This document shows positions 24,737-32,465 of a stretch of 64,000 nucleotides of DNA, piece after piece. This DNA is from Goodfellowiella coeruleoviolacea (GTDB lineage: Bacteria > Actinomycetota > Actinomycetes > Mycobacteriales > Pseudonocardiaceae): assembly GCF_024171785.1 (NCBI RefSeq), contig NZ_JAMTCK010000007.1, positions 186,001 through 250,000 of the forward strand. Reading direction: 5' to 3'. Position 1 is the first letter of the stretch; each line of letters starts with the position of its first letter. The notes under the pieces were generated by a model. The model was not told the DNA's origin, searched no databases, and saw only the letters and a list, made by a program, of their open reading frames with translations. Position numbers and translations under genes: made by a program.

Positions 24737-26200
24737 GTGGACCACTCACGGGCGCCGGTACTGGAGGCGATTCAGCGCTACCGCGAACGCGGACACCTGT
24801 CGTTCCTGCCACCCGGCCACAAGCAGGGGCGGGGCACCGATCCACGGGTGCTCGACATCGTCGGCAGGGACGTGTTCGCCTCGGACATCATCCTGATGAA
24901 CGGCCTGGACGACCGGCAGATGAGCAACGGTGTGCTGGCTGAGGCCGAGGAGCTGATGGCCGACGCCGTGCACGCGGACGAGGCGTTCTTCTCCACCTGC
25001 GGTAGCTCACTGTCGGTCAAGAGCGCCATGCTGGCCGTGGCCGGGCCGGGGGAGAAGCTGCTGGTGTCGCGCAACGCGCACAAGTCGGTGGTGTCCGCGC
25101 TGATCCTGAGCGGTGTGCAGCCCGTGTGGGTGCACCCGCGCTGGGACGAGCGCCACCACCTGGCCCACCCGCCCGGCCCCGACCAGGTGCGGCAAGCGTT
25201 CGCCGACGCGCCCGACGCCAAGGGCATGCTGCTGATCACGCCCACCGACTACGGCGGGTGCGCGGCCATCCGGACCACCGCCGACCTGTGCCACGAGCAC
25301 GACCGCCCGCTGATCGTGGACGAGGCGTGGGGCGCGCACCTGCCGTTCCACCCCGAACTGCCGACCTGGGCGATGAACGCCGGCGCGGACCTGTGCGTGA
25401 CCAGCGTGCACAAGATGGGCTGTGGCCTTGAGCAGGGGTCGGTGTTCCACCTGCGGGGCGACCGGGTGGACAGCAAGGTGCTCCAGGCCAGGGCGGCCCT
25501 GCTGGACACCACCAGCCCCTCGGCGCTGATGTTCGCCGGGCTGGACGGGTGGCGCCGGCAGATGGTGGAGCACGGCAAGGAACTGCTGGACCGGGCGATC
25601 CACCTGGCCGACCAGGTGCGCGACGAGTTGCACGGCGTTGCCGGGCTGCGGGTGATCCCCCGGGACGGGCTGGTCGGGCCGACGCTGGCCGACGACCAGG
25701 ACCCGCTCAAGGTCATGGTCGATCTCACCGACCTCGGGCGGTCCGGCTACGACGCCAACGAGTGGCTGCGCGAGCACCAGCGTGTGGACATGGGACTGTC
25801 CGACCACCGCAGGATGGCCGCGCAGATCACCGTGGCCGACGACGACCAGACCACCGGCCGGCTGGTGGGCGCGCTGCGCGCCCTGGTGGAGCACATCGAG
25901 GAGCTGCCGCCGGCCAAGCCGATCGCGCTGCCCGCGCCGGGTGAGCTGGAACTGGAGCAGGTCATGCTGCCCAGGGACGCGTTCTTCGGCCCGGCCGAGC
26001 AGGTTCCGGCCGAGCGGGCCGTTGGCCGGATCGCGGCCGAGACGATCAGCCCGTACCCGCCGGGCGTGCCCGCGGTGCTGCCCGGTGAGGTGATCACCGA
26101 GGCGGTCGTGGACTACCTGCGCACGGGCAAGGCCGCCGGCATGTTCATCCCGGACGCGGCCGACCCCGAGCTGGCCTCGTTCCGCGTGGTCGCCAGGTAG
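24737..26200 (+). CDS. Orn/Lys/Arg decarboxylase family, PLP-dependent
   Basis: A 487-residue fold-type I PLP enzyme of the Orn/Lys/Arg decarboxylase group. HLSFLPPGHKQGRG opens the protein; FFSTCGSSLSVKSAML binds the phosphate; LIVDEAWGAHLPFH holds the cofactor-binding aspartate; SVHKMGCGLEQGS carries the Schiff-base lysine. The C-terminal domain is shorter than in the large enteric inducible enzymes, as in biosynthetic arginine or lysine decarboxylases. The GTG at 24737 is chosen because AGGAGG stands seven bases upstream; the GTG at 24731 is too close. The amino acid substrate cannot be told. Confidence 0.88.
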   Translation: MDHSRAPVLEAIQRYRERGHLSFLPPGHKQGRGTDPRVLDIVGRDVFASDIILMNGLDDRQMSNGVLAEAEELMADAVHADEAFFSTCGSSLSVKSAMLAVAGPGEKLLVSRNAHKSVVSALILSGVQPVWVHPRWDERHHLAHPPGPDQVRQAFADAPDAKGMLLITPTDYGGCAAIRTTADLCHEHDRPLIVDEAWGAHLPFHPELPTWAMNAGADLCVTSVHKMGCGLEQGSVFHLRGDRVDSKVLQARAALLDTTSPSALMFAGLDGWRRQMVEHGKELLDRAIHLADQVRDELHGVAGLRVIPRDGLVGPTLADDQDPLKVMVDLTDLGRSGYDANEWLREHQRVDMGLSDHRRMAAQITVADDDQTTGRLVGALRALVEHIEELPPAKPIALPAPGELELEQVMLPRDAFFGPAEQVPAERAVGRIAAETISPYPPGVPAVLPGEVITEAVVDYLRTGKAAGMFIPDAADPELASFRVVAR

Positions 26201-26230
26201 CCGCCCACCGCACCCCAGCAGGGGTTTCCC

Positions 26231-27340
26231 GTGCAGACGTTCCTGCCAGCACCCCACTTCGCCGAGTCGGCGCGACTGCTGGACTCGCGCCGGCTCGGCA
26301 AGCAGCGCGTCGAGGTGGCCCAGATCCTGCGGGCCGTGGTGTGGCCGAGGTACGGCTGGAAGCACCACCCCGCGGTGAGGATGTGGCGGGGGTTCGTGCC
26401 CGCACTGGTCAGCTACGGGGTGGCCGTGTGCGACGAGTGGCGGGCCCGCGGCCACGCCGACGCCATGCGCGGTCAGCTGCTGGACTACACCGGCGGCGTC
26501 GAACCCCGGTGGGTGGACTGCCTGCGGGAGGGTCTGCTGCCGCCGTGGCTGGGCAGTCCCGCCCTGCACACCAGCCACCGCTCCGCGTTGCTGCGCAAGC
26601 AACCCGAGCACTACCGGCCGCTGTTCGGCGACCTGCCCGACGACCTGCCCTACGTGTGGCCGCGACCGGTGTACCCGTCCTGGCCGCTCCGCCGGCCAGT
26701 GCCCGGGCAGGCACTGGAACCAGAGCAGGCCGCGCGACTGGCCGGGGTGGACTCGCTCACCGACCGGGAGTGGGCGGTCGTGCACGACCTGCACGCCGGC
26801 CGGGACGCGACCCTGTCCGTGCGCGGCCTGGCCGAGGACCGCAGGACCACCTCACCCGGCCACGCCGTGGCCAGGCAACCGGTCGGCACGGACCCGGTGT
26901 CCGCGGCCGCCCTGGCGCGGGACAGCGCGACCGGTGTGGACACAGTGGACGGTTCTGCGCACGATCCGGCCGAGGCGGACAGCGAGCACACCGACATCGA
27001 CCTGGTGGTCCTGGTGGCGGGGTGGAGCACCCCGGGGCTCACCGCCTGGCGCGGTGGCGCGCCCCGGCTGCCAGCGGAGAGCACCAGTCTGGCCGAGCCC
27101 GTTGCCGCCCGGCGCATCGGGCAGCGGGCCGGCACGGTGAGCCGGTCGGTGGCCAGGCCACCCAGCCCGGAGGATCTCGCGGCCATGCGGGCGGAAGCGG
27201 ATCTGCCGGCGGAGTTCCGGTTCTTCCGGTCTGGGCAGCCGCTGCCCCGTCCGGTGGACCGGTTCGGCCTGGTGGTGCTCGACCGGGTGGCCACCGGCCG
27301 TCGCCCCGCGGTGGCCGCCCCGGTGCTCACCATCACCTGA
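26231..27340 (+). CDS. MSMEG_6728-type protein (pyrimidine dimer DNA glycosylase family)
   Basis: A 369-residue protein. The first 150 residues match the MSMEG_6728 group, related to T4 endonuclease V-type pyrimidine dimer glycosylases: FLPAPHFAESARLLDSRRLGKQRVEVAQIL, RYGWKHHPAVRMWRGF, LHTSHRSALLRKQPEHYRPLF. The rest is Pro/Ala-rich and of lower complexity, which I cannot assign. DNA repair of UV damage is the family expectation, not shown here. The GTG at 26231 is 30 bases after the decarboxylase stop with a weak GGGG site. Confidence 0.75.
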   Translation: MQTFLPAPHFAESARLLDSRRLGKQRVEVAQILRAVVWPRYGWKHHPAVRMWRGFVPALVSYGVAVCDEWRARGHADAMRGQLLDYTGGVEPRWVDCLREGLLPPWLGSPALHTSHRSALLRKQPEHYRPLFGDLPDDLPYVWPRPVYPSWPLRRPVPGQALEPEQAARLAGVDSLTDREWAVVHDLHAGRDATLSVRGLAEDRRTTSPGHAVARQPVGTDPVSAAALARDSATGVDTVDGSAHDPAEADSEHTDIDLVVLVAGWSTPGLTAWRGGAPRLPAESTSLAEPVAARRIGQRAGTVSRSVARPPSPEDLAAMRAEADLPAEFRFFRSGQPLPRPVDRFGLVVLDRVATGRRPAVAAPVLTIT

Positions 27341-27431
27341 CTCACCTGGCTCGTCTGGACAGGTGTGCGGGCCGCCGGCGCGGCGTGCGCCAACGACCCG
27401 CTCGTCCCCCTCAACCAGGTCACCGGGCGGC

Positions 27432-28289
27432 TCAGACCGTGGAGTGCGCGCCGGTGGTCGCGGTCTGGGGCGGGGTGCCGTACAGGCGGGGGTCGCCCGG
27501 TGGCAGGACCGGCCGTTCGCCGTGCGCCTCTGGCCGGTCCGCCAGCTCGAACCGCGTGCGCCCGTCCGCGGCCTGACCGGACGCCCACCTGCCCTCGCCA
27601 ATGGCGTTGCCGTCACTGAACTTGATGACCTTGTTGGCGTACTCCTGGTGCTGCTCCTCCACGGGGAACGCCTCGGGCACCGGGATGCCGCCCAGCCCGT
27701 CGGACTCCAGTTCCTCGACCGCGGCCAGCCACTGCATCTGGTGCAGGTGGTCCCTGGCGAGCAGGAACTTCAGCAGGTCCTTCACGCCCCGGTCGTCGGT
27801 CATGTTGTACAGCCGCGCCACCTGGAGCCGGCCCTGCATCTCGGCCGTGGCGTTGAGGTGGAAGTCCGCGAGCAGGTTGCCGCTGGAGGTGATGAACGCG
27901 GCGCTCCACGGCACCCCGTTGCTGTCGTAGGGGTAGCCCCCGCCCCCGTTGACGATGCTGTGCTGCGGGTTGGAACCGCCGAAGACCGCGGCGAGCATGG
28001 GGTTGTCCTGCTGCGCCGCCTCCTGCGCCGACAGCGGCGCCGACTCCAACAGGCGCGCGATCATCGTGCACAGCATCTCGACGTGCGCGAGTTCCTCCGT
28101 ACCGGTGGACAGCAGCAGGTCCTTGTACTTGCCGGGCAGCCGGCAGTTCCACCCCTGGTAGAGGTACTGCATGGCCACGGTCATCTCGCCCCACTTGCCG
28201 CCGAGCACCTCCTGCAGGCGGTTGGCGTACTCGGCGTCCGGGGCTTCCGGCTTGGCTTCGAACTGCAAGTCCTGGGTGTGAACGAACAT
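27432..28289 (-). CDS. Manganese catalase family protein
   Basis: A 285-residue di-manganese catalase, which splits hydrogen peroxide. The four-helix bundle supplies the metal ligands: GEMTVAMQYLYQGW, TGTEELAHVEML (Glu-x2-His), and later NATAEMQGRLQVARLY and LLARDHLHQMQWLAAVEELE. The N terminus MFVHTQDLQFEAKPEAPD is typical of the family. The ATG at 28289 has AGGAGGT seven bases upstream. It converges with the glycosylase-like gene across 91 bases and is divergent from the LuxR-type regulator, whose target it might be. Confidence 0.9.
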   Translation of the reverse strand: MFVHTQDLQFEAKPEAPDAEYANRLQEVLGGKWGEMTVAMQYLYQGWNCRLPGKYKDLLLSTGTEELAHVEMLCTMIARLLESAPLSAQEAAQQDNPMLAAVFGGSNPQHSIVNGGGGYPYDSNGVPWSAAFITSSGNLLADFHLNATAEMQGRLQVARLYNMTDDRGVKDLLKFLLARDHLHQMQWLAAVEELESDGLGGIPVPEAFPVEEQHQEYANKVIKFSDGNAIGEGRWASGQAADGRTRFELADRPEAHGERPVLPPGDPRLYGTPPQTATTGAHSTV

Positions 28290-28517
28290 CAAGACCTCCT
28301 GTCGGTGTCGGGCGCGGGGAGTGCGCGCACCCTCACCAGTAGGCGACGACGCGCTGGCCCGGGCGGGCCAGGCTCGGCCCGGACGGGCCGCGGTGACCGG
28401 GTTTGACCGTCGAACGCCCGGGTCGGCCGGGTGAACTCCGCGATAACTCCACCGAAGCCGGGTACCAGGAGTGGTGCCGTGGGCCAGACCAGTGCCGAGG
28501 GACGGAGTAACCCGCTC

Positions 28518-29168
28518 ATGTCCGACATCCGCCTTGCCGTGGTGGACGCCCAGCCGATCTTCGTGCGGGGGCTGTCCGCGCTGCTGTCCTCGATGAGCCA
28601 GGCGCGGGTGCGGGTGATCGCCAGCGCCGACCAGGCCGGTGCCGCCGCCGGGCTGGTGCGCCGCTGCCGGCCCGATCTGGCCCTGGTCGACCTGGGGCTG
28701 CCAGCGCCCGGTGGGTTGCGGGCCATCGCCGCCATCCACCGCACCAGCCCGTGCCTGCCCATCGCGGCGATGAGCGCGGACAACGGCACCGACCTCGCGC
28801 TGGCGGCGATGTCGGCCGGGGCGAGCGGAATCCTGGTGAAGAGCGCTGCACCCGAGGATCTGCTGCGACCGCTGCTGGCCATGGCCGACGGGTGGGCGGT
28901 GGTTCCCCGGCCGGCACTGCACCGGCTGGCCAGCCGCGCCGCGAGTGGCCACGACAGCCGGGTGGCCGGGCTCAGCGACGAGGACCGGCAGCTGTGGCGG
29001 CTGCTGGCCCAGGGGCGCAGCACCGCTCAGGTGGCCGCAGCGCTGCACGTGTCCGAGCGGACGGCCAAGCGGCTCACCGCCACCCTGCTGCGCCGGCTGC
29101 GGGTGGCCACCAAGGCGGAGGCCGCGGCGCTGGCCGGGCAGGCCGGGCTGCTCGATGAGACGGCGTGA
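28518..29168 (+). CDS. LuxR/NarL-type response regulator
   Basis: A 216-residue protein with a receiver-like domain (residues 1-120) and a LuxR-type helix-turn-helix (about 150-205). VVDAQPIFVRGL has only one of the two usual acidic residues; LALVDLGLPAPGG keeps the phosphoacceptor aspartate; the conserved lysine is in GILVKSAAP. LAQGRSTAQVAAALHVSERTAKRL is the DNA-binding helix pair. No sensor kinase is adjacent, so it is an orphan. The ATG at 28518 has GGAG eleven bases upstream. It is divergent from the manganese catalase gene. Confidence 0.82.
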   Translation: MSDIRLAVVDAQPIFVRGLSALLSSMSQARVRVIASADQAGAAAGLVRRCRPDLALVDLGLPAPGGLRAIAAIHRTSPCLPIAAMSADNGTDLALAAMSAGASGILVKSAAPEDLLRPLLAMADGWAVVPRPALHRLASRAASGHDSRVAGLSDEDRQLWRLLAQGRSTAQVAAALHVSERTAKRLTATLLRRLRVATKAEAAALAGQAGLLDETA

Positions 29169-29177
29169 GGGACTGGC

Positions 29178-29247
29178 GTGCCGCCTCGGGGGTGCGGCCC
29201 GTGCCGCCTCGGGGGTGCGGCCGGTGCCGCAGCCGGTGCCGCAGCCG
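29178..29247. repeat. Two nested tandem repeats after the regulator gene
   Basis: A 23-bp unit starting GTGCCGCCTCGGGGGTGCGG occurs at 29178-29200 and 29201-29223, followed by a 12-bp unit GTGCCGCAGCCG at 29224-29235 and 29236-29247. The run fills the whole spacer between the regulator stop and the stop of the converging membrane protein gene. Confidence 0.9.
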
Positions 29248-29249
29248 GT

Positions 29250-29723
29250 TCAGTGGCGGCGGCGCGGCGGGCCGAGCGCGTAGGACGCCGCGGTCACCAG
29301 GCCGAAAGCCAGGTGCGGCAGCACGTCGCTGACCCAGTCGGACACGCTCCACGACCTCGGGTCGCTGACGCCGAGCGCGGCCATCGGGGCCGCTGAACCC
29401 GCCATGGCCACTCCGGTGGTGACCAGAGCGGCGGTGCGCACCGAGGGGTGCCAGCCCAGCCCGCGGGCGGCCCCGTAGGCCGCGCCCACCGCGACACCGG
29501 TCCACAGGCCCATGAGCGCTCCCAGTCCGCTGACCCGGTTGTCCCGCTGCTCCCCGCTGCCGGGCACGGGGATGCCGAACCGCTCGGACAGCCGTTCCAC
29601 ACTGGTGTTGGGGGACGAGCTGGCCGGCCGACCGCGCACGGCCATGTCCAGGTAGGTGACGGCGTTGAGGGCGGTGGTGCCGGCCGCCCCGGCCACGGCC
29701 CCGCGGATCAGCGAACGCAGCAT
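29250..29723 (-). CDS. Small membrane protein
   Basis: A 157-residue protein with about four hydrophobic segments: LIRGAVAGAAGTTALNAVTYL, GLGALMGLWTGVAVGAAYGAA, AALVTTGVAMAGSAAPMAALG and LPHLAFGLVTAASYALG. I do not recognise a named family beyond conserved actinomycete membrane proteins. The ATG at 29723 is the first with hydrophobic sequence behind it; the ribosome site is weak. It is divergent from the MBL-fold gene. Confidence 0.7.
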   Translation of the reverse strand: MLRSLIRGAVAGAAGTTALNAVTYLDMAVRGRPASSSPNTSVERLSERFGIPVPGSGEQRDNRVSGLGALMGLWTGVAVGAAYGAARGLGWHPSVRTAALVTTGVAMAGSAAPMAALGVSDPRSWSVSDWVSDVLPHLAFGLVTAASYALGPPRRRH

Positions 29724-29848
29724 GGGCTTGGGGTGCCCCCGGCCGGCGGCGCGAAACCGCGAAACCCGGCGCGGAGTGCTGACCGGTCCAGCCGGACAGG
29801 GCGTGACAGCGGGCGAATGGCACCGGGCCGGTCGGGTACCCGGTGGGC

Positions 29849-30688
29849 ATGGCCGGTAGTGCAGCACTCTGCTCGCTCTCGTTCATCGGCACGGCGACCG
29901 TGCTGATGCGGCTGGGCGAGTTCACCGTGCTGACCGACCCGAACTTCGTCCGCCAGGGACAGTGGGTCTACCTGGGCAAGGGGCTGTTCTCCCGGCGGCG
30001 CACCGATCCCGCGATCGGCATCAGCCAGCTGCCCGAGCTGGACGCGGTGGTGCTCTCGCACCTGCACGGCGACCACTTCGACCGGATGTCCCGCCGGCAC
30101 CTCGAACCGGACACACCGATCTTCACCACGCCGGAGGCGGCCGAGAAACTGCGGTCCGGTGGGTTCACCGAGGCCGTGCCCATGACCACGTGGAGCGAGC
30201 AGCGGCTGACCAGCGGGTCGGCCAGCCTCCGGCTCACCTCGCTGCCTGGTCAGCACGGCTTCGGCCTGGTCGGTCGACTGCTGCCGCCGGTGATGGGCAC
30301 CCTGGTGGAGTACCAGGCCGGGCCGGGGCTGCGGCCACTGCGGATCTACCTCACCGGCGACACCCTGGTGTACGACGAGCTGGCCGAGATCGGCCGGCGG
30401 TTCCCCGAGATCGATCTGGCCGTGGTGCACCTGGGCGGCACCAGGGTGTTCGGTGCACTGGTCACAATGGACGGTCGGCAGGGCGTTGACCTGCTGCACC
30501 TGCTGCGACCCCGGCGTGCGGTGCCGGTGCACTACGACGACTACGGGGTGTTCCGCTCGCCACTGTCCAACTTCGAGTACGAGCTGCGCCGCCGGCCCCC
30601 GGCAACACACGTGCGCTACCTGTGGCGCGGGGACACGGTCGACCTACCGGTGTGCTCGGTCAGCGACTCGGGCGAGACCTCCACCTGA
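29849..30688 (+). CDS. MBL-fold metal-dependent hydrolase
   Basis: A 279-residue metallo-beta-lactamase-fold protein of the UlaG/YycJ-like kind. FIGTATVLMRLGEFTVLTDPNF opens the fold; SHLHGDHFD is the metal-binding HxHxDH motif; LPGQHGFG and ITxTGDT-like YLTGDTLVYD supply further ligands; VPVHYDDYGVF is the last His motif. The substrate is unknown. The ATG at 29849 is chosen; a GTG six bases upstream is equally open. It is the last gene before the inverted-repeat element. Confidence 0.85.
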   Translation: MAGSAALCSLSFIGTATVLMRLGEFTVLTDPNFVRQGQWVYLGKGLFSRRRTDPAIGISQLPELDAVVLSHLHGDHFDRMSRRHLEPDTPIFTTPEAAEKLRSGGFTEAVPMTTWSEQRLTSGSASLRLTSLPGQHGFGLVGRLLPPVMGTLVEYQAGPGLRPLRIYLTGDTLVYDELAEIGRRFPEIDLAVVHLGGTRVFGALVTMDGRQGVDLLHLLRPRRAVPVHYDDYGVFRSPLSNFEYELRRRPPATHVRYLWRGDTVDLPVCSVSDSGETST

Positions 30689-30749
30689 CGGCACACCCGC
30701 TCCGGCGGCGCGGCGTGCGAGGGTGAGCGGTGGCGACGCGGACACCGGT

Positions 30750-30873
30750 TCGTGGGTGGTCGGCTTGGGAAAAATGATTGAGTAGTGTGGTCCGGTTGGC
30801 TGCTGTTCCGACCGCATCCCAGACTTGCCGGCGTTGGCCGCCGGTTGCGTAGTCGCGCACCCTTCTGCCGTCA
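30750..30873 (+). repeat. Left inverted repeat of the DUF222-HNH unit
   Basis: Pairs with 32104-32226. The best block is 30785-30812 (28 bases, one mismatch to the complement of 32164-32191). The inner edge CCCTTCTGCCGTCA at 30860-30873 is matched exactly by 32104-32117; the middle (about 30825-30859) is divergent. It lies just beyond the stop of the HNH gene. Confidence 0.8.
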
Positions 30874-30889
30874 TTTCGCAGAGATTTAC

Positions 30890-32038
30890 TTAGAGGGGTG
30901 GGGGAGAATCGTTGGCGGCTACCGGTTGACTGCCGATAATGCGTTCGGGTTCCCGGGAATACTGGCGGCCACTCGGACTGGTCCAGATCACCGTGCCGTC
31001 GTCGCGGCGCTTCGACTGCCACCGGCCGCTGTGCTTGACCCGATGATGGTGCCGACACAACGTGGTCAGGTTGTGCGCTGAGGTGTCGCCGTGCGGGAAC
31101 GGCACGTGGTGGTCGAGGTCTGACTTGTTGGCCGGGCGAAGACAGCCGGGGAACCGGCAGGTCTTGTCCCGGGCCCGGACGAAGTCGGCCAACGCGGCGG
31201 GTGGCCGGTAGGTGCGGCGGCCGTAGTCGAGCAGGGTGTCCTTGACCGGGTCGGTGAGCAGGCGCCGCCAGGTGCCCTCCGCGGCGATCTGGCGTGCCAC
31301 GCTGGCGGGGATGGGCCCGTACCCGGCCAACTCCCCGGGCTGGTTGTCCACGCCGAGCAGGGTGCTGGCCGCCACGGTCACCTGGATCTGTGCCTGGTAG
31401 CCGGCCTCGCCCAGGCACAGGTCCACGAACGCGTCGGCGCGTCGCTGGTCGGCGGTGCGCTGGTCGTCGGGCGTGCGGGCCTGGCAGGCGGCGGTGGTGA
31501 TCCGGTCGTAGACGGCCAAGGCGAGGTGGGCGGGCAGGTAGGCGGACAGTTCGGCCATGCCGTTGTCGCAGGTCCGCAACTGGACAGTGCGGTCCTGGGC
31601 ACAGTGGCGGTGCCGCCGCTCCGCGCCCTCAGGGTCGATGCGCTGGACGGCTTCGCGGGTGCGGCGGCGCAGGGTGGCGCTGTTCTGCTCGGCCGCCCTG
31701 GCCAGGATCTCGGCTTCCACCTGCCGGGCCTGTTCGAGGTCCAGTGGCAGGGTGAGTTCGGAGATCACCCTGGCCTTGTAGGTGTCGATGGTCCCGGCCT
31801 GCAATGCCGCCAGGGTGGCCGGCAACCGCGTGGCCAGGTCCGTCGCCAAGGACAACTGCGCGTTGGCGTGGTGTTGGGTCCAGCGTGCGGCCACGGCGAG
31901 TTCCGCGGCGGCGAATTCCGGCTGTTCGTGGGTGCGTTTGTATTCGGCGAGGGCCTGTATGCGTAGGCCCTCGATGATGTTGATCATTTTGGTGTACTCG
32001 ACGATGGTGTCGAGCAGCCCCCCGGTTTCCCCCTGCAT
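30890..32038 (-). CDS. DUF222 / HNH endonuclease (13E12 repeat family)
   Basis: A 382-residue protein with a DUF222 domain over about residues 20-290 (AELAVAARWTQHHANAQLSLA, TLRRRTREAVQRIDPEGAERR, LRTCDNGMAELSAYLPA) and a C-terminal HNH nuclease: CRFPGCLRPANKSDLDHHVPF, then HNLTTLCRHHHRVKH, with the DHH, N and H catalytic set and zinc-holding cysteines intact. Members are multicopy in many actinomycetes and may be homing-type selfish genes. The ATG at 32038 has no good ribosome site; an internal ATG at MINIIEG is an alternative. Inverted repeats flank both ends. Confidence 0.88.
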   Translation of the reverse strand: MQGETGGLLDTIVEYTKMINIIEGLRIQALAEYKRTHEQPEFAAAELAVAARWTQHHANAQLSLATDLATRLPATLAALQAGTIDTYKARVISELTLPLDLEQARQVEAEILARAAEQNSATLRRRTREAVQRIDPEGAERRHRHCAQDRTVQLRTCDNGMAELSAYLPAHLALAVYDRITTAACQARTPDDQRTADQRRADAFVDLCLGEAGYQAQIQVTVAASTLLGVDNQPGELAGYGPIPASVARQIAAEGTWRRLLTDPVKDTLLDYGRRTYRPPAALADFVRARDKTCRFPGCLRPANKSDLDHHVPFPHGDTSAHNLTTLCRHHHRVKHSGRWQSKRRDDGTVIWTSPSGRQYSREPERIIGSQPVAANDSPPPL

Positions 32039-32103
32039 ATGTCCAGGTTAGGCAGCCCACCCACCCTTTTCATCACTCGAACGGGTGTTCTATCCCTGCG
32101 ACT

Positions 32104-32226
32104 TGACGGCAGAAGGGCAACCAGGGATCGACCGGACCTGCATATGCGGAAGTCTTGGCTGCAGTCGGAACAGCAGCCAACGGGACCACACTTATCAATC
32201 ATTTCCCAACGCGACCCACCCATCCG
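32104..32226 (-). repeat. Right inverted repeat of the DUF222-HNH unit
   Basis: Complement of the left repeat at 30750-30873, with an indel of two bases near the outer end and a divergent middle. It forms the sequence upstream of the HNH gene and so must hold or flank its promoter. The outer edge reads as a ggGTGGGTcg-like motif on both sides. Confidence 0.8.
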
Positions 32227-32238
32227 CCGGCGGCCGAC

Positions 32239-32295
32239 AACGGCAACGGCAACAGCAACAGCAGCGGCAACAGCAACAGCAACAGCAACAGCAAC
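32239..32295. repeat. Hexanucleotide microsatellite (AGCAAC/GGCAAC)n
   Basis: About nine units of RGCAAC stand between the right inverted repeat and the leuA stop. The first are GGCAAC, the last AGCAAC in a run. The remainder of the spacer 32039-32465 holds the inverted repeat, this tract and a 27-bp repeat; no gene is seen in it. Confidence 0.85.
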
Positions 32296-32393
32296 GGAAC
32301 CTGGTGGTGACGGCCGGGGGCGTGCCCCGGGAACGCCGACGAGCGCCCCGGGGCCACAGTGCCCGTTAGGTCATCGGGCCCGCTGGGCCATCA

Positions 32394-32435
32394 GGCCTGT
32401 TACGGCATGAGTCCTGTTGAGGCCTGTTACGGCAT
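32394..32435. repeat. 27-bp-period repeat downstream of leuA
   Basis: GGCCTGTTACGGCAT occurs at 32394-32408 and again at 32421-32435; TCCTGTTGA between them is a partial copy. Nearby ATCGGGCCCG also occurs twice (from about 32372 and 32433). It ends about 30 bases before the leuA stop. Confidence 0.75.
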
Positions 32436-32465
32436 CGGGCCCGTTGCGTCCTCGGGACCGGTAGC

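Larger units (their letters stand above)
30750..32226. mobile_element. Putative mobile element: DUF222-HNH gene framed by inverted repeats
   Basis: A unit of about 1.48 kb in which one DUF222-HNH nuclease gene is flanked by imperfect inverted repeats of about 120 bp. The match starts and ends with the same motifs on both sides, and the unit is less G+C-rich than its surroundings. Size and content recall the REP13E12 repeats of Mycobacterium tuberculosis, which also carry DUF222-HNH reading frames. No transposase and no sure target-site duplication are seen. Confidence 0.6.
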
